Origin: Solea solea | Taxonomy: Eukaryota; Chordata; Actinopteri; Pleuronectiformes; Soleidae | Assembly (NCBI RefSeq): GCF_958295425.1 | Contig: NC_081135.1 | Location: 26,574,933 to 26,638,932 of the forward strand | Direction: 5' to 3' | Length of the DNA: 64,000 bases | The notes under the pieces: model-generated | Database searches by the model: none | The model's input: the letters and a program-made list of their open reading frames with translations, nothing else | Told to the model about the DNA's origin: nothing | Made by a program: the position numbers and the translations under genes | Shown here: piece by piece, positions 11,833 to 25,041 of the stretch | How positions within the stretch are numbered: the stretch's first letter is position 1 | Layout: each line of letters opens with the position of its first letter

Positions 11833-14800
11833 ACAACAAAGCCTCTGTCACAAAACTGTCCTGCATAGGCCAAGCTAATATTGATAAACAGTACATGCAC
11901 TTAACATAGGTTATCACCTGAAGCATCTACCATCGCTAATATTGCCACAGGAGTGTAGAGAGAAACAAATCGCCCGGCACACACAAAGAGCCTTTCTAAT
12001 GGATTTTTTTTCCACTCTGAAAGCTGTGTGCAGCCAGGCCTGAACGACAAGGAACGGTGTGTGGCATGTGGCAGTTTTTATATGAACCTGCTGGTTTGAG
12101 CTATCTGCTCCTCCATATAACCGTCTCACATGTATGGTGAATAAAATGGCATGGAAACTGTAAATAAAAGGCACGTACTACTCATTGGAGGTCGATGCAT
12201 GATTACAGTCTAGAACGAGAAAAAAAATCCTGAAATATTGCACTGCATCCACACCAAAGAGAATATTCATAGATAGAAGCACTCTAAATATGCCCAGATA
12301 TTCTCAGCATTACTCATTGAGAAATAAAAACTAACTAAGCATAATATTCTTAATCAACAATGTGAGCGAAAACCACTTTCCAAATGAATATCATGTGATA
12401 CAGCTGTACACCTGAGAATCCTCATCCATTAGTGAGAAGTGACAGAACTCAGTCAGATCAATTATAGCAATTCTGTAATGACATGACATACATGGAGATC
12501 AACAGCTGCTGTGTATCTGCTTCACATGCATCAATGCAACACAGTGCTTCCATAAAATATGCTTGTTCACTGCTCGCAAATTAGATTTTTCATTATACAC
12601 CAAAACAAATACCAGTTTCATGACTGCACATGCAGTCTCTCACTGAAGAAAAAAAATGTCATTTCAATCCTTTTACACACGCTTAGTAAACAATGGAAAT
12701 GAGATAATTGATCATGTGCTGGTGGAGGATCCCTGTGAGCAGCAGAAGGTCACCGCCTGCCAGCAGGGCTGATAGGGGAAATGACATTGATGCTCCAGAG
12801 CTGCCATTTTTCTTCCTTTTGACAAAGACTCCATCTGCCACCAGGCCATTTGCAACCTCCAAGTCAGAATGTCAATGATTTCCAACCATTCCACAACTCA
12901 GCGTTCACCTTGGTGTCACCTCTGCACCCATGTGAGCTCTGACACCACAGATCCTCACTGTTAAGCCCCTGCAGACGGCCTACAAATCTGTCAGCCAGCT
13001 AAGTGGCACTCAAGAGTAAGTAATTTATCAGAATTGATAAGATTGTGTTGAGATCTACGGTCAAACAGATGTAAGTGTTCAGATTTCTGGGTTCCCTCAA
13101 ACGAAATAACTGTAATTCACTGGGTAAGTAGAAAAATTAAGCTAAAGCACAATTCTTTTTTTTTTTTTACTATGGATGCTTTTCTTAAACACACTACATA
13201 TCTTTATGATGCACGACGCTGCTGTGTGTATCAATAAAGTCAGGAAGACACTAAAAATCCCTATTGTCCAATAAAGACTTCATGTCCACAGTAAAAGAAA
13301 GAACAGCAGGCAGCTGGCCACAACCGCCAAAGAAAATTAAATTTTCCTCATTGCCATCTGCACACCTCAGAGACACCCTCACAGGTCTACAGCCTTCAAG
13401 CTCCCTAGCAGACCATGCCAGTGCTGTCCCAAATCCCAGGTCCGCCTGACCTATCACCTCAGAGGAGAAGCTCACATAATGAATTTCACTGTACTGACAA
13501 ACTAGCCTCTGTGACGACAGCTGTCTGGAATGCTCTGCAACATTTCTCTCCTATAGAGATTTGAATGCTTTGGAAAAACACAAGCTGCTCTATATACATT
13601 GTACATCCACACTCCTAAATTTAAGTTGGCCTTCGAACTACCCAAAAACACAGGGTGCACCAGACTCTGTAGAAGTCCCATAAACTTGGAGCAGTCAGGC
13701 TTTGTGCTTCCATTTGCACCCTTTCAGTAGAAACAGTTGACAAACCACACCAACAGAAGCAGTTTACTTTGCCCATTTCTTCACGTCTGCACTGGCCCCT
13801 CGTTATCTGACCTAAACAGAATCAAACAGGGCTTCATCCTTTATTAAAGATCAGCTGACAAAACAGGTGAATCAGCACCATTTTCCTGATTCACGTTTCC
13901 TTTGATATAGAAAAGCAACTTTACAAGACCACCAAAAAAAATAAAATGAATTCTAATTTACCAGAAACGTTATCCAGTAGTAGTATCTTGCTTTGGAGTT
14001 CTGAGTTCTAATGGTATCCGTGTAGTTTTTTTTATCGCTGCAGAACCAAGAACTGTCCTTTTATGACTGAAGTGTACATATTTGTGGGCTCTGTAAATGT
14101 TATTTGATTATAAAGATAATAATTAATCTCATGAGGCAACGTGATGTAACCAGAGGTTCTGGATTACACACGGAGACAGAAAATGCACATTGCTGGTATT
14201 CTTAGAAGCTACACATGTCTGCAGATTTATTAGATTTTTGAAAACACTCAGTGTCAGTGCACAAAGCCTTCGACTAAGTTGCATCACTACAAAGAGCCTT
14301 TGAATTACCATAGAGCATAGAGTTCTTTCATCTCTTCACTTTTCTTCCCTGAATGTATTTTAGTCCCCCTCCAGGCAGAAAAAGGTGGAAGGGGGAGTGG
14401 TCTTTGATATTTACAGTGTTATACGACAGCATTCTCTGGCAAAGTCACAGAAGGTCATAAATATATTTTAAAAACAATCATCCCTACAGTATCACCTGTC
14501 CAAATCTTCCTCCTACTCTTTTCAGGCCTAAATCAATCAATCATGTAACACACAACAAAGCAATTCTTCAGAAAACAATGCATGGCTTTCATTGTTGTGT
14601 GTGTTTTCTCATTCATCATGTACAGATAATACCAGCAGCTGCTCGACTGTTTCATACAGCAGCAGTTGGCATGTGACATACATTAAAGTGCGACTTTAAC
14701 TTATCTTTGCTTGATATAAGTTTACATTAAACTGATTGGAAACGTAAGTGCATTACTTGTGTTCTTTTCAGGGTACCTGCTATCATGGCTCAGCATTTGA

Positions 14801-15281
14801 CAGCAATCAAAAGCAATGACTGGCTAGGGTACACTCTAGCCAGTCAGCCTAAAACCTATTGTGGCCCCTGTATATAAACTGAAGGTTGCTGCTAACTGCT
14901 ATAATAAATCCTTGAGGGGGCGTCTATGTCACCCTCTCATGGAGGGGGGAGAGAGCTCAGCTTTAGAGATGAAAGGATTCATGCGGGCCACGCTCACTTT
15001 GCCAATGCAGTTTTAACTCCGCTTGTCCACAGTGCTGAGTGTGACCTGTCCTTTTTTACGGGGTCAACCATATATATATATATAGAGCAGGAGACTTTTC
15101 CTCTACAGTAGATCGAGTGGTGGCCGTGTACATGTCATGGATTACACGGCACCATTCCGGCGTTCTTTGATTCCTAAAAATTAAGTGAGCAATTCCACAC
15201 TGTCCCTTTTCAGGATAATGCCAAATGTTAAAAGAGAGGGGAAGTACAAATGGACTCAGTGTGCGGACGACACATTAGAGA

Positions 15282-15320
15282 GTACAGTGAATACAGTGAA
15301 TACAGTGAATACAGTGAATA
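15282..15320. repeat. Tandem repeat of a 9-bp unit (TACAGTGAA)
   Basis: Four to five near-perfect copies of tacagtgaa occur head to tail. Confidence 0.85.
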
Positions 15321-18300
15321 TGATCACACCTGAATATAGCTTTCCAATTATTCGTTTTCACACACGTAGCTGCAACTGTTTTCCCTCATAAACGTAAACT
15401 CAACTCATGGAACAACTGCTTCATGAGTGAAAACCTTTCATCATTTCACACACTTCTCTACAGTGGAGTACGCACAATAAAGAGGGAGAAACGTTAACAC
15501 GCTGCTAATTTGGCAGTAAGTATCGCAGTCAAAATGAAAACTATGTCACATTGAAAGAGTGGCGCTCAGGCTGAAGGGAGGGGAAATTGATAAATGATAT
15601 ACACACCGCCTCTGTCTTGGGGCAACAATTAAATTTTGAATTGCAGCCAAGAAACAGCTTTATAAAGTTTCTAAATGTGGAGTTCTAGCCCATATTCATT
15701 TTTTAGAATAAAGCCAAACAATAGCTCTGACACCACCAATTAGCCATGTTTAGCTCACACTAATTTATCTTAAAATACCCTGTAGCCTAAAACATTATAT
15801 GTTCTCCCCCATGAGACTTTAAATATGTTAGGAAGCCTTGATACAAAGGAATTAATTAGATGGACACAAAATAACTACACAGTGCAATGCAGCACACACT
15901 AAGATCATTTATGAGGAATTTCATTGAATTCTTGTATACCCTAAATTGAGGGTATACAATGTAAATTGAACGGTGACATTTTCTAGTTTCAAAAACATAC
16001 AAGACATCAGGAGAGACAGGACAAAGGGTGGTTAATGTAACAGATTGATTCACTTACTGTATGAGACTATCCCCAGTTCTGTGACACCAGTGCTCTGCAC
16101 CTGAAACAGCAGACGACAACGTTTAAGATTTGCTGCTCGCTTCTATCGATTTGCACATTCAGCATTGTTGCTTGATCGGAAAGCTCAATGAAAATGAAAT
16201 AAAAATGATAATGTAGACTGAAGGAAAGAGAAGTTACCTCTGAACATCAGCAAAAAAAAAACGAAATTCCTTCCACCAAAAACACAGGGAAATGTGAAAT
16301 GACAAAACCACTTTGGAGAAATCCGATTAGAGTCTAAAGAATAAAAAGTACATTATGTACCTATAGCAGAAACACAACCTGCATCAAAGAAATGAAAAGA
16401 CTAAAATTGATTTTGAGTCTAAGCTGTCGGTTAGACAGAATCCTCCTCGATGTTCATCCTCTGACTAAACAGCTGCCACGGTCAAGAGAAGATACAATAT
16501 ACATTCACATAATATGTTAGGCACTGCAAATATTTCCTACTAGCCACCACATGTATATTATTTATGTCAGTACCATCTGGGTTCATTTGGTTGGGAATGT
16601 AAAGGAAATTCCCCCTCTATAGCAGCAAACTATGAACTAATGCCAACTAATGCCTTTCACTCCTTTCATGTCTTTATACAACGATTCGTCTTTAAATAAT
16701 AATTTAGGCTGTACACCGAGTGGAGCGATGTCGTCCTCCCCAAGAAAAAAAAGTTTCTGTCTGCAGTTCAAAGACTTTCAACACAGTTCAAAGTTATTCT
16801 TGTAATAATTTTCGGAAGCCTGTACACTTTAAGGTGTAGTGCGGACCTCCCCAGTTCCAAATTCTTAATCACAGTTCAAAGCTATCAATCACAGTTCCAC
16901 GAAACAACACTCAACCACAAATCACAACTATATGAGAATTGTCACTGATAATAACTGATGTTTTTTTTTAACATACATTATCACTTAGCACACACATACA
17001 GAGGAGTTGTTATTTATCTTACAGTAAATACAGCATTTCAAAATCAAGCCTTCTCTTGGGCTTTTCCTTTAAAGGGTACATACTTATCTCTTCAGTGTTA
17101 AATATTACTGTAAACACTGCGTACTGTACTTGTGAAGAGTGTTATTATTCTTTATATTCATTTTAAACCTGCATATCCTGCATGCTAATAAATGACACAC
17201 CTGATTGCAATGTTCAAATGATCCACCAGAAAAAACAAAAAGTCTACTATAAAATCAACAATATGCTGTAAACACATACTTTCATAAGTTTGAGTGCAGC
17301 CTCCATTCTCTTGCACTTGTTTTCTGTCATGTATATTATGTACATGTACCATCATAGAGTTCCATATGAGCCATTTAATAGTGTGAGTGATGAGAGATTA
17401 CTGTACTCTACACTTACACGTTTGATTCAAAAACAAGGGTCCATCTCACGTTACTCAGCTTTCCATACATACATATTCAGAACAGATAATGGCATTGGCC
17501 TCTGCACGTAAACCTGTTTAACCTCTGTATCAATAATAAGTATGCTCAAAGTCTCCTTGCATTTTAAGACTTGAGTCTTTCAGCTTGCTTTTTTCATTTG
17601 TTAACCCCACCATCTCAGCTCCAACAACCTGACGCCATCTCTTACCAATTAGGTAATTCATTTCCTGATAATGGCAAAATTCAGAGCCAACAGTGTGGTA
17701 TTCAAAAGAGATAAGATGTGCTGGTCAGTCTTCAATGTTCTGCATTGGTACATACTGTACATCTGTGTTCAGTTTCCCTAAATATTAACTAGATTGACAT
17801 ATATACATTAGCAGTGAGCATTTAATTCATTTAGATCCAACTGAAGAGAATCATAAAATAGCCACTTTTATGTTTCCCTATAATCCATATTTACGATACA
17901 AAAACGTATCCGTATGAATACAATTAGAGGAAGATACTGTAAAACTAAATATTATTGCTGTGTTACCAACATGCACTATCACAAAATTTGAAAGAAAAAA
18001 AATAAGCAAACCTGTAATTGTAATTCAGAGAAGCTTACGGTTTTAAAATCTGTATCTCATTAGAGATGTGTAAAGGTTGCTGCTTTAAAAAAAATAAGAA
18101 GTAAGAGACACAGTTGCAGTTGAGTCTCACAGGCCGAGTCAGTTAGCTTCCAAAAAAGTGTGATTTTGGGCTTTGCTGATACATACATTTTTAGGAATCA
18201 ATTTCCTCACTCCAGAGTCTTATCAGGACAGCGACTGTTGAATAAAAATAAAATATCTAAAAATGTGGGTGCAGCAGCAAAGTGGGAAGTGTTTGTGACC

Positions 18301-18339
18301 AGATTTTAAATGCATGAGGATCAATAAAAAAGAGTGGGA

Positions 18340-18356
18340 GGGGGGGGGGGGGGGGG
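18340..18356. repeat. Poly-G run (17 G)
   Basis: There is an uninterrupted run of G after agagtggga. Length may be inexact because of sequencing slippage. Confidence 0.85.
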
Positions 18357-20220
18357 TTTGCTGAGACGCTGTCTGAGAATGAAATGGATTACAATAGCAG
18401 CAGGACAAAAGATCTGTATTACTGCATGGAATTATGAGTCTGACATGTATTCATCTCTGACCTGCAGCTGGCCACTGGACCCTCAAGTACGACACATAAC
18501 TCCAGACTAAATAGTTAAAAAAAGAAAAGAAAAGAAAAGAAGAGACAACTAGCATTTTAAACATTGGTTCCATTAACACAGCGGGGAGACTCTGGTCTCC
18601 GAGGCATCATGGGTTAGGATAAGCATCTCCAGGCAGAGAGAAAATAGACCAGGACGATGAGTGAAAAAGAGTAATCACCCTGACATATTCCTAATAATCC
18701 ACCTCCCTCGTGCTGCTCCCCCCGAGCTCACCCAATCATAAAGTGTCAACAGTGACCTACAAAAAGGGAATCCTGTCAAGCCTTACATGTTTAAAAACAT
18801 CAATCACAGCAGACAAAGAGGCTGCATTGAATTATACAGCATTAACCTTCAGGGCTTGCATATAAAGACCACAGATTTATTTATGCTTGTGTGTTAAGAG
18901 CCTCTGCACTGTTCCTTACAGCAAGCTGGCTGCCAAATTGATGAACCTGCTCAGCCCTCAGCAGGAGTCCACCATCTTTGATTAATGAGTGCAAACTTGT
19001 GGTAAGGGTAAGAAAAGAGAGACAGGATGAAAATGAGTGAAAACACAATTATTAACTGACCAGAAATGTTCCTCGCTTTTTGGCCCTTTCAAAACACCAA
19101 AGGAGAGAAAGGCCCTTAAAAGAAGCTAAAGAAACGTTACAAGGTACCTTCTTATCTACAAACAGGTACATCCCACGACAGATAATGAAGGTGTGTTTAA
19201 TGTAATTCCCACTTTAAATGGTGGACACTGAAGCAATGGAGAGCCAAAATATTTAATATAAGTGCTGAGTTCTGTGTTATAGTGATTATGAGTTTCATTA
19301 GGGGCCTGAATAAGCAAAACTGCAACATTCTTAACATTCAAATGGCGAGACTCTGGCTCCTTTGATATTTCAACATTAAAAAGCTCATATTAGGAAGTGA
19401 CACAGTGCTTAAACACTTCTCTCTCGGCAGTGGTTTTCAAGGACAGGAGCTCTGAATAAATAGGAGGGAAATTTAGTGACCTTCTACCTGTGTTTTGATT
19501 CATTGGCTGTTACTAGATGCATGCATAACACATCAAGGTTGTGATCCGACTTATCTCGCTACCTTGGCTACTGGAGCTATTTAAATGATGGACTTCATCA
19601 GGAACAATGTGTCCTGCCATTTCACTTAAAGTGTGTGAACAAAGGCCACATGCTACTTCATTACTATCAATTACACCTGTTTAGACATAGCCGTTCCATT
19701 GTGCAGGAAAACAAGGACGTGTGCAGGTAAATACTAAAGGACAAAATGTTAAAAAGCAACCAAAATAGGCTCTTCAGTTCAATTAACATTTGATTATGGT
19801 ATCACAGCCTTGAGTATCAGTCTGAAATTACAAAATGACACTCATTTATTTTTGCCTTTTTCCCCATAGCTCCTATGATAGCTCATATCTGTAGCCTGTG
19901 CTTCTTGAAAACATAAATGTGAAATTTAAGATTTTTCTTTTAATATATGATCAAGTGATTTTAACCAATATTGTGCTGATACCAATACTGATTATCATAG
20001 CAGCTCATCCCTACTGTGTACCACAAACTCCTGTTAATTTTAAAGTACAGATGGCGTCAGACATTTCATTATCGATATTAAGTGTTCAGGAAAATCACAC
20101 AACATTGACATTGGCTGATTTCCGTTTCGCTGCATCAGTTTCAATCCTGACATTGTGCATGCACTACAACCCTTACATGAACACTTGATTACGTACAACA
20201 AATATATACGAGTCAGTATC

Positions 20221-20380
20221 ATTACATTACATTACATTACATGTCATTAGCAGGCGCTTTTATCCAAAGCGACTTACAAGGGAACTGAGTACAATCAGCC
20301 AGGGGTGGAGTTGAACATGCAGCCATGAAGTCTTTTGCACACAGGGTACCGGTCTTAACCACTGAGCCACTCCACCCCCG
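20221..20380. repeat. Dispersed fish repeat with the core cgcttttatccaaagcgact
   Basis: It starts with five attac units, then gtcattagcaggcgctttta and tccaaagcgacttacaa, and ends near taaccactgagccactccac. This arrangement, including the terminal 'accactgagccac', is a common teleost repeat. The core cgctttt...aaagcg is a short inverted repeat. The class (SINE or DNA element) is not certain from one copy. Confidence 0.65.
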
Positions 20381-21734
20381 TATCGATAATCATCCTGATC
20401 CATATCCGATCATTAAAGGTTGACATTTGCTGCTAAATCAAAAGTAAATACAATAGTTATTTGTAGATTAAAACTTCCTAATGGGAAGAAAAGAATTGTT
20501 CAGATTGTACAAATATGAAGTACAACAGACTGTAAGCGCAAACTGCCTAAAATGCTAATGCTAACATGCTAGGATTTATGTGTCCAGACAACCTATCTGC
20601 ATGATTTACTGTGAAAAATGGAGGTGCATCTTCTTGCTCTCCAAAGATATGCTTTGTCAATTCATGGTGATTCTGGTATAAATTGGAATCTTCTGTACAG
20701 TAGCCATGCTGTACTTAGCAGCATGACTCAATATTTCCAGCACCATGTGTCGGGTCAGGATCAAAACTATTCAAAAAACTATTTGAAATCCGATTTCAGC
20801 ATCCAGACTAGTATTCAGACTAAGAAACATCTGTGGAAATCTGATTTACCTCCAAATGTGGTTTGAATCAGACAAACTAATAGGGATGAAATCTAAACGA
20901 TTTAGGCAGTTTGAATATTGCGTCACAGTGTAGTAATCAGAACAATATTAAAATGCCATAGTTTCTACACTGGGAGTAGGCCTAGTTTAGATTTATGGCA
21001 AGCCCTAGGTCTAAACTATGTTTGCAGTTGGATCGGCAATCAGAATTTATAGTACTTATCTAAATGTAAAGCATGCCATCAAAGACAGATCCAAGTCCAA
21101 ACTTATAAATTCTTATTTATTAAAATGATTGGTTTCTGTTCAGCTCAACAAAACTCAAGGTTGTTTATCTTACAGACCTATTCTTCTTGCAAGTGTCAGA
21201 CCTTAGTGCAGATAACCCCGTTTTAAACAGATGGTGCTAATTTAAATGCCCCAAGATGGCGTATGTCTTATTATGAATATGAAAGCATAAAATTAAGGCT
21301 ACTGTCATAATCGCAAAGGGTACATTTTAGCCCAGACCGCAGCTGCAGCAGCATTCGCTGCATGCACTTTCCTTCAAACTGAGGAAGCCAGAAAGGGCGA
21401 GGATAGACCAACGGGCAGCTAACACTAGTGACAGATAACAATGAAAGAGGAACAAAATGATGTACTGTTGTTTGGCGATTACATGAAATGCTGTTGCAAA
21501 AAAAAACTCAAGCACTAATGCACACAAGCAGGCAGACGGTAAACTTTTTAAAAATAAGTGTGCTGTGAGATTGAATACTAATGTTCTGACAAGCTTCATC
21601 TTTTCATCTTACTCAAATTTCTGGTAAGTTCACACATTTCAGCTCTCAGAAACTCAATAACTGCTGTAAAATGCCTTGTTGATGCCATAGGTCAGGGGAG
21701 ATTGACCAGACTGGTTCAAAATTATAGTTAAACT

Positions 21735-22220
21735 GGGCACACACTACTCAACTTTCACTCTTTACCGAAGACTTGGTGTACACACTAACCCAACTGGTTT
21801 CAGCAGATTTTTTTTTAAGACGACTGAAGGACTGGGATCACAGGACTACATGATCTGTCAAACCAACTGAAGACAAGCACTTCAAACTCTCGCGAACATC
21901 ACCCATCGTTCTTTTGATATTCCCGCTACTTGCTGTCATCTTCTGGCACTATTTCCTGTGTGTTTTCATCGGCTGTTGGCAACATGTCTTTACAGTTGGA
22001 TCTGTAATCATTACACACTACCCGATTGTGTCCAGAGTTGGCTCAAAAGGTCAGGTCGGGTCTGTTAATTGCAGATTTGAGTCTTTACCCCCACACACTA
22101 ACAGATTTCTGTGCCAACTAGCCACGCCGACTGTCCCCATCTAGTGCCGACTGGTGCAGACTCTGCCCAACTGTGAATTTTGACAATATCGGCCAAAAAA
22201 AATCTCATAATGTGTCCCCC
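21735..22220. mobile_element. MITE-like non-autonomous DNA element
   Basis: The left edge reads tgggcacacactactcaac and the right edge reads aatctcataatgtgtccccc, imperfect inverted termini of the GGG(C/G)ACACA type. Inside is ccgactgtccccatctagtg, followed by gccgactgg, a motif found in a common teleost hAT-like MITE family. The length is about 490 bp with no transposase ORF. The small ORFs across it are not meaningful. Confidence 0.5.
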
Positions 22221-22738
22221 AGCTTTAGGCAACGGTAAAAAAAAACAAAAACACTCATTACAACGAAAATAATGCAGAAGACCATTTTTGAATGCACAAC
22301 ATGAAGATGAAAACAAAAGGGGTGTCACTCCTGACACTTATAATAGGTGTCATTTGAGCCTTATAAAGTAGGCAGTGCGTTTTTATTAGTCATATCAGTC
22401 GAGTAAGTAAGAGACTTCTAGTTAACAGTGTCAGTTGGCAGCAACTGCAGCTTTCATTTCATCAGTTAGTTAAGGCAACAGCAGCTAGCAGTGACTAAAG
22501 TAGTCACTTTTACGTTTAAATCATTTAAGAAGGGAATAGGATTTTAAGTTTTGATTTTTTTGAAGATCGTACCAGGAACAGGGACCAGGAGAAGTAACTG
22601 TTGTTGTCATGTTCATGTTTTCATCGCCCTGCCATAATTAACGTGTGTGTCTCAGTCAACGGCTGTGGACCAGCTGGCAACAAAGACAACAGCATCAACG
22701 CTGCATGCAGAGGTAAAGACAGAGAGAGCAGCGCTGCC

Positions 22739-22772
22739 TCGGCTCGGCTCAGCTCGGCTCAGCTCGGCTCTG
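22739..22772. repeat. 10-bp tandem repeat (GGCTCAGCTC)
   Basis: About three copies of ggctcagctc/ggctcggctc lie upstream of the candidate baz2b promoter region. Confidence 0.7.
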
Positions 22773-23127
22773 ACTCAAACACAAAGTCAAAAGTCTATTC
22801 TTTCGGGACAAGTTACACTTTCAAACACAAACTCAAACCATAGTTCCAGTGGGAACTTACATTTAAATCGGCGGCAGCCAAAAAACCGAAGCGCGTACTT
22901 TTAATGCTAAGTTCATTCATCTCAGTTCAGTTCAGTCCGTGTGACAAGTGTAAAGGAAAGGATGGAAGGAAGGACAGAAGGAAGGAAGGGTGTTAAAAGC
23001 AAAGGGACCGTTAGCTTTAGCTGTTAGCTAACCATCACTGACCGAGCACTAACAACATAAGCTGCAGGTTCAAAAGTCTCAGTAGGAAGGGGGGGAGAAA
23101 AAGACAAACACGACCAATTAAACTCAC

Positions 23128-23480
23128 CTTATCGTCGAAAAGCGGTGTTTTCATTTAAAAAAGGCGAATGAAAAATAATAATACTTAAAGAAACAGTTGA
23201 ATTACTTCCCAGTTTTGCGCAGTTGAAAGGATGTAGGACATGAGGAGAAGTGTGGCGTTAACTGAGTGTGAGATGAGAGAGAGTGGATCTGTGGTCGCCT
23301 CTCTCTGTTTCTCTCTGTTACTCACTACCTCTCTCTCTCTCTCTCTCTGCCTCTCTCGCTCTCTCTCTGTATGACTTTGTGACGTCTCCTCGAGGCTTTG
23401 ACAAAGTAAAAGCAGAGAGCAGGATTATCTCTGATTCAGTTCTTCTTCCTCGTGAGAAAGCAAACAAACAAACAAACAAA
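23128..23480 (-). promoter_or_regulatory. Candidate untranslated first exon and promoter of baz2b
   Basis: On the minus strand a strong donor, CGATAAG|GTGAGT, has its intron side at 23122-23127. The exon side and upstream sequence are locally richer in CpG than the surroundings and include a pyrimidine (CT) repeat at 23298-23369. The ATG exon of baz2b begins with an acceptor two bases before its start codon, so a 5' untranslated exon must exist upstream, and this is the best candidate I saw. The transcription start is not visible. Another unannotated transcript is possible. Confidence 0.35.
23298..23369. repeat. CT-rich microsatellite
   Basis: Imperfect (CT)n with scattered gtt/gcc interruptions, within the candidate promoter block. 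Confidence 0.85.
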
Positions 23481-23667
23481 CGAACACAAAGAATATTTCA
23501 GATATCCACAACTTTATTCTCTTCCCTCAGACAAATGACATCACACTTTCCCTTCATGTGTGTGCTGTCTGTCGTTACACATATCTTTGATTCATTTGTA
23601 GATAATATCCACTTACTACACCCAGTGTGCTACATCTACTATCTTCAGAATTAAATGTGATGCCTTT

Positions 23668-23900
23668 TCTGGAGCTGCAGTGACAGTTTAATTATCAATT
23701 AAGCTGTTTTTACTTTCTCCATGAATTGATTAATTAATTGATCAATTGATTAATTGTTGAGGCCAAAAGAAAATTGACCTAAAAACTAAACAAGAAAAAA
23801 AGATATTCAGTCATAGAGGAGCAAAGAAACATAAAATAGAAAATAGGTTTTAATAAATAAAATTGATTAATCCACTAATAAAAGGGTTGGTGGTTAATTT
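23668..23900. repeat. ATTAATTGATT-type fish interspersed repeat
   Basis: It starts ggagctgcagtgacagttta, has dense attaattgatcaattgatta, and contains agatattcagtcatagagga followed by gcaaagaaac. All are hallmarks of a very common teleost repeat that begins at a ctgcag site. Confidence 0.6.
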
Positions 23901-24834
23901 AGTAGTATTTTACCAATCAACTTTTGTTTATTGTTGTAGCCTATAGTTGATTCTTTGCAATTTAATTTGCGTTTTATTTGTGTTTATATGAACAACCTTG
24001 TACATAGATTTTAAATCAATCTGGCAAACAAAGATAATAAACTAGTGTAAACAAATCATGCAATTTAAAGAAAGAAGTAAATACAGTTGGGTGCTAAATA
24101 AGTGAGTGATGTATTTTCACATTACTTTAAAATTAATGTTTCCAATGTATTATTACACACGCCTCCAAAGGGAAGGTGTGCATCAGTGGTAAATTGCTGT
24201 ATATGGTATTTTGTCTAATTGTGTGAACTGAACTGTAGCTTATAGTGCGATACAGAAACTGTCAACAGGACATATTTATGTTGAGTGAGTGAGTGAGTGA
24301 TTTGAGGCTCTACTTGGCCAAGAACAACCATCTGTCTTTCTTTCTGATCATTAAGCAAGAACACAGTTGGCCAAAGATGACGCACATGGATGTATTTTAC
24401 CGTTACACTCGAACCAACAACAGTGTAATGGAATCACACCGTGCTGCAAATCACAAACACTATTTTAAGTGTGCTGCTTATTATGTTGAATCTAAAGAGA
24501 ATCAGGTTTATAAGGTGTATTTACAACATGCAGTAACAAATACAATTACCCATAATATTGATATGTTTACATAAAATAAAACACACCAAAGGGAATAAGC
24601 ATACAATATGTGAAAAAAGACAAAAAAAACCTGTGACTATCAACACCCTACTTCCTCCCTGTACCTTGTGTAAACCATGTGTTTTCACAGCTTCGTCAAT
24701 GCAGATGTTTTAAATTTAGTTTTCACCTGAGATTCTTACTGAAAATAATTTAAGTTTAATAAATAAGTTTTTTTTTTCTATACATGATTTGGATTTGTGT
24801 GATCTCTGTATTGTGAATTATATAATTAAGCACA

Positions 24835-25041
24835 TTAATTCAAATATGGTAGTAACAGTAGAGAATGTGGAGTGACGTGGTCCGTAACGTGTTTTGCCGA
24901 AATGCTTGGTGACAGTTTGTGTTGTATGTGTTTTACGTGAGACTTCCAGCTCACTTTATCATCTATTATAACACCTAGACATTTATTTTCATATACCGTG
25001 AGTTGCACCGAAGCATGAAGTATTTTAAAAGTGTGATGCAA
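24835..25041 (-). mobile_element. Non-LTR retrotransposon reverse-transcriptase fragment
   Basis: The minus-strand reading frame contains KCLGVIIDDKVSWKSHVKHI, then LS, SIS and a terminal LLLPYLN. This is the conserved block just after the catalytic palm domain of LINE reverse transcriptases (typical form YLGVIIDxxLxWxxHI, then LYCSLVLPYLNY). Only about 65 codons remain and flanking frames are closed, so it is a short dead fragment. Confidence 0.75.

Larger units (their letters stand above)
2865..23127 (-). other. Probable baz2b 5' intron (about 20 kb), repeat-bearing, no gene recognised
   Basis: If the candidate untranslated exon at 23.1-23.5 kb belongs to baz2b, this whole stretch is its first intron. 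It is AT-rich and holds only short ORFs without recognisable domains. Inside are a LINE remnant (7.56-8.28 kb), a SINE-like copy (11.6-11.8 kb), a dispersed fish repeat (20.22-20.38 kb), a MITE-like element (21.73-22.22 kb) and several simple repeats. The other stretches (for example 2.9-7.5, 8.3-11.6, 11.9-20.2 kb) show nothing I can assign. Confidence 0.5.

Noticed and set aside
13250..13620. Possible LINE C-terminal remnant (WNALQ-like reading)
   Set aside because: Only one weak motif was seen and no second conserved block supports it.
20221..20280. Possible tRNA or small RNA gene from the cgctttt...aaagcg hairpin
   Set aside because: No cloverleaf can be built and the sequence is a dispersed repeat core.
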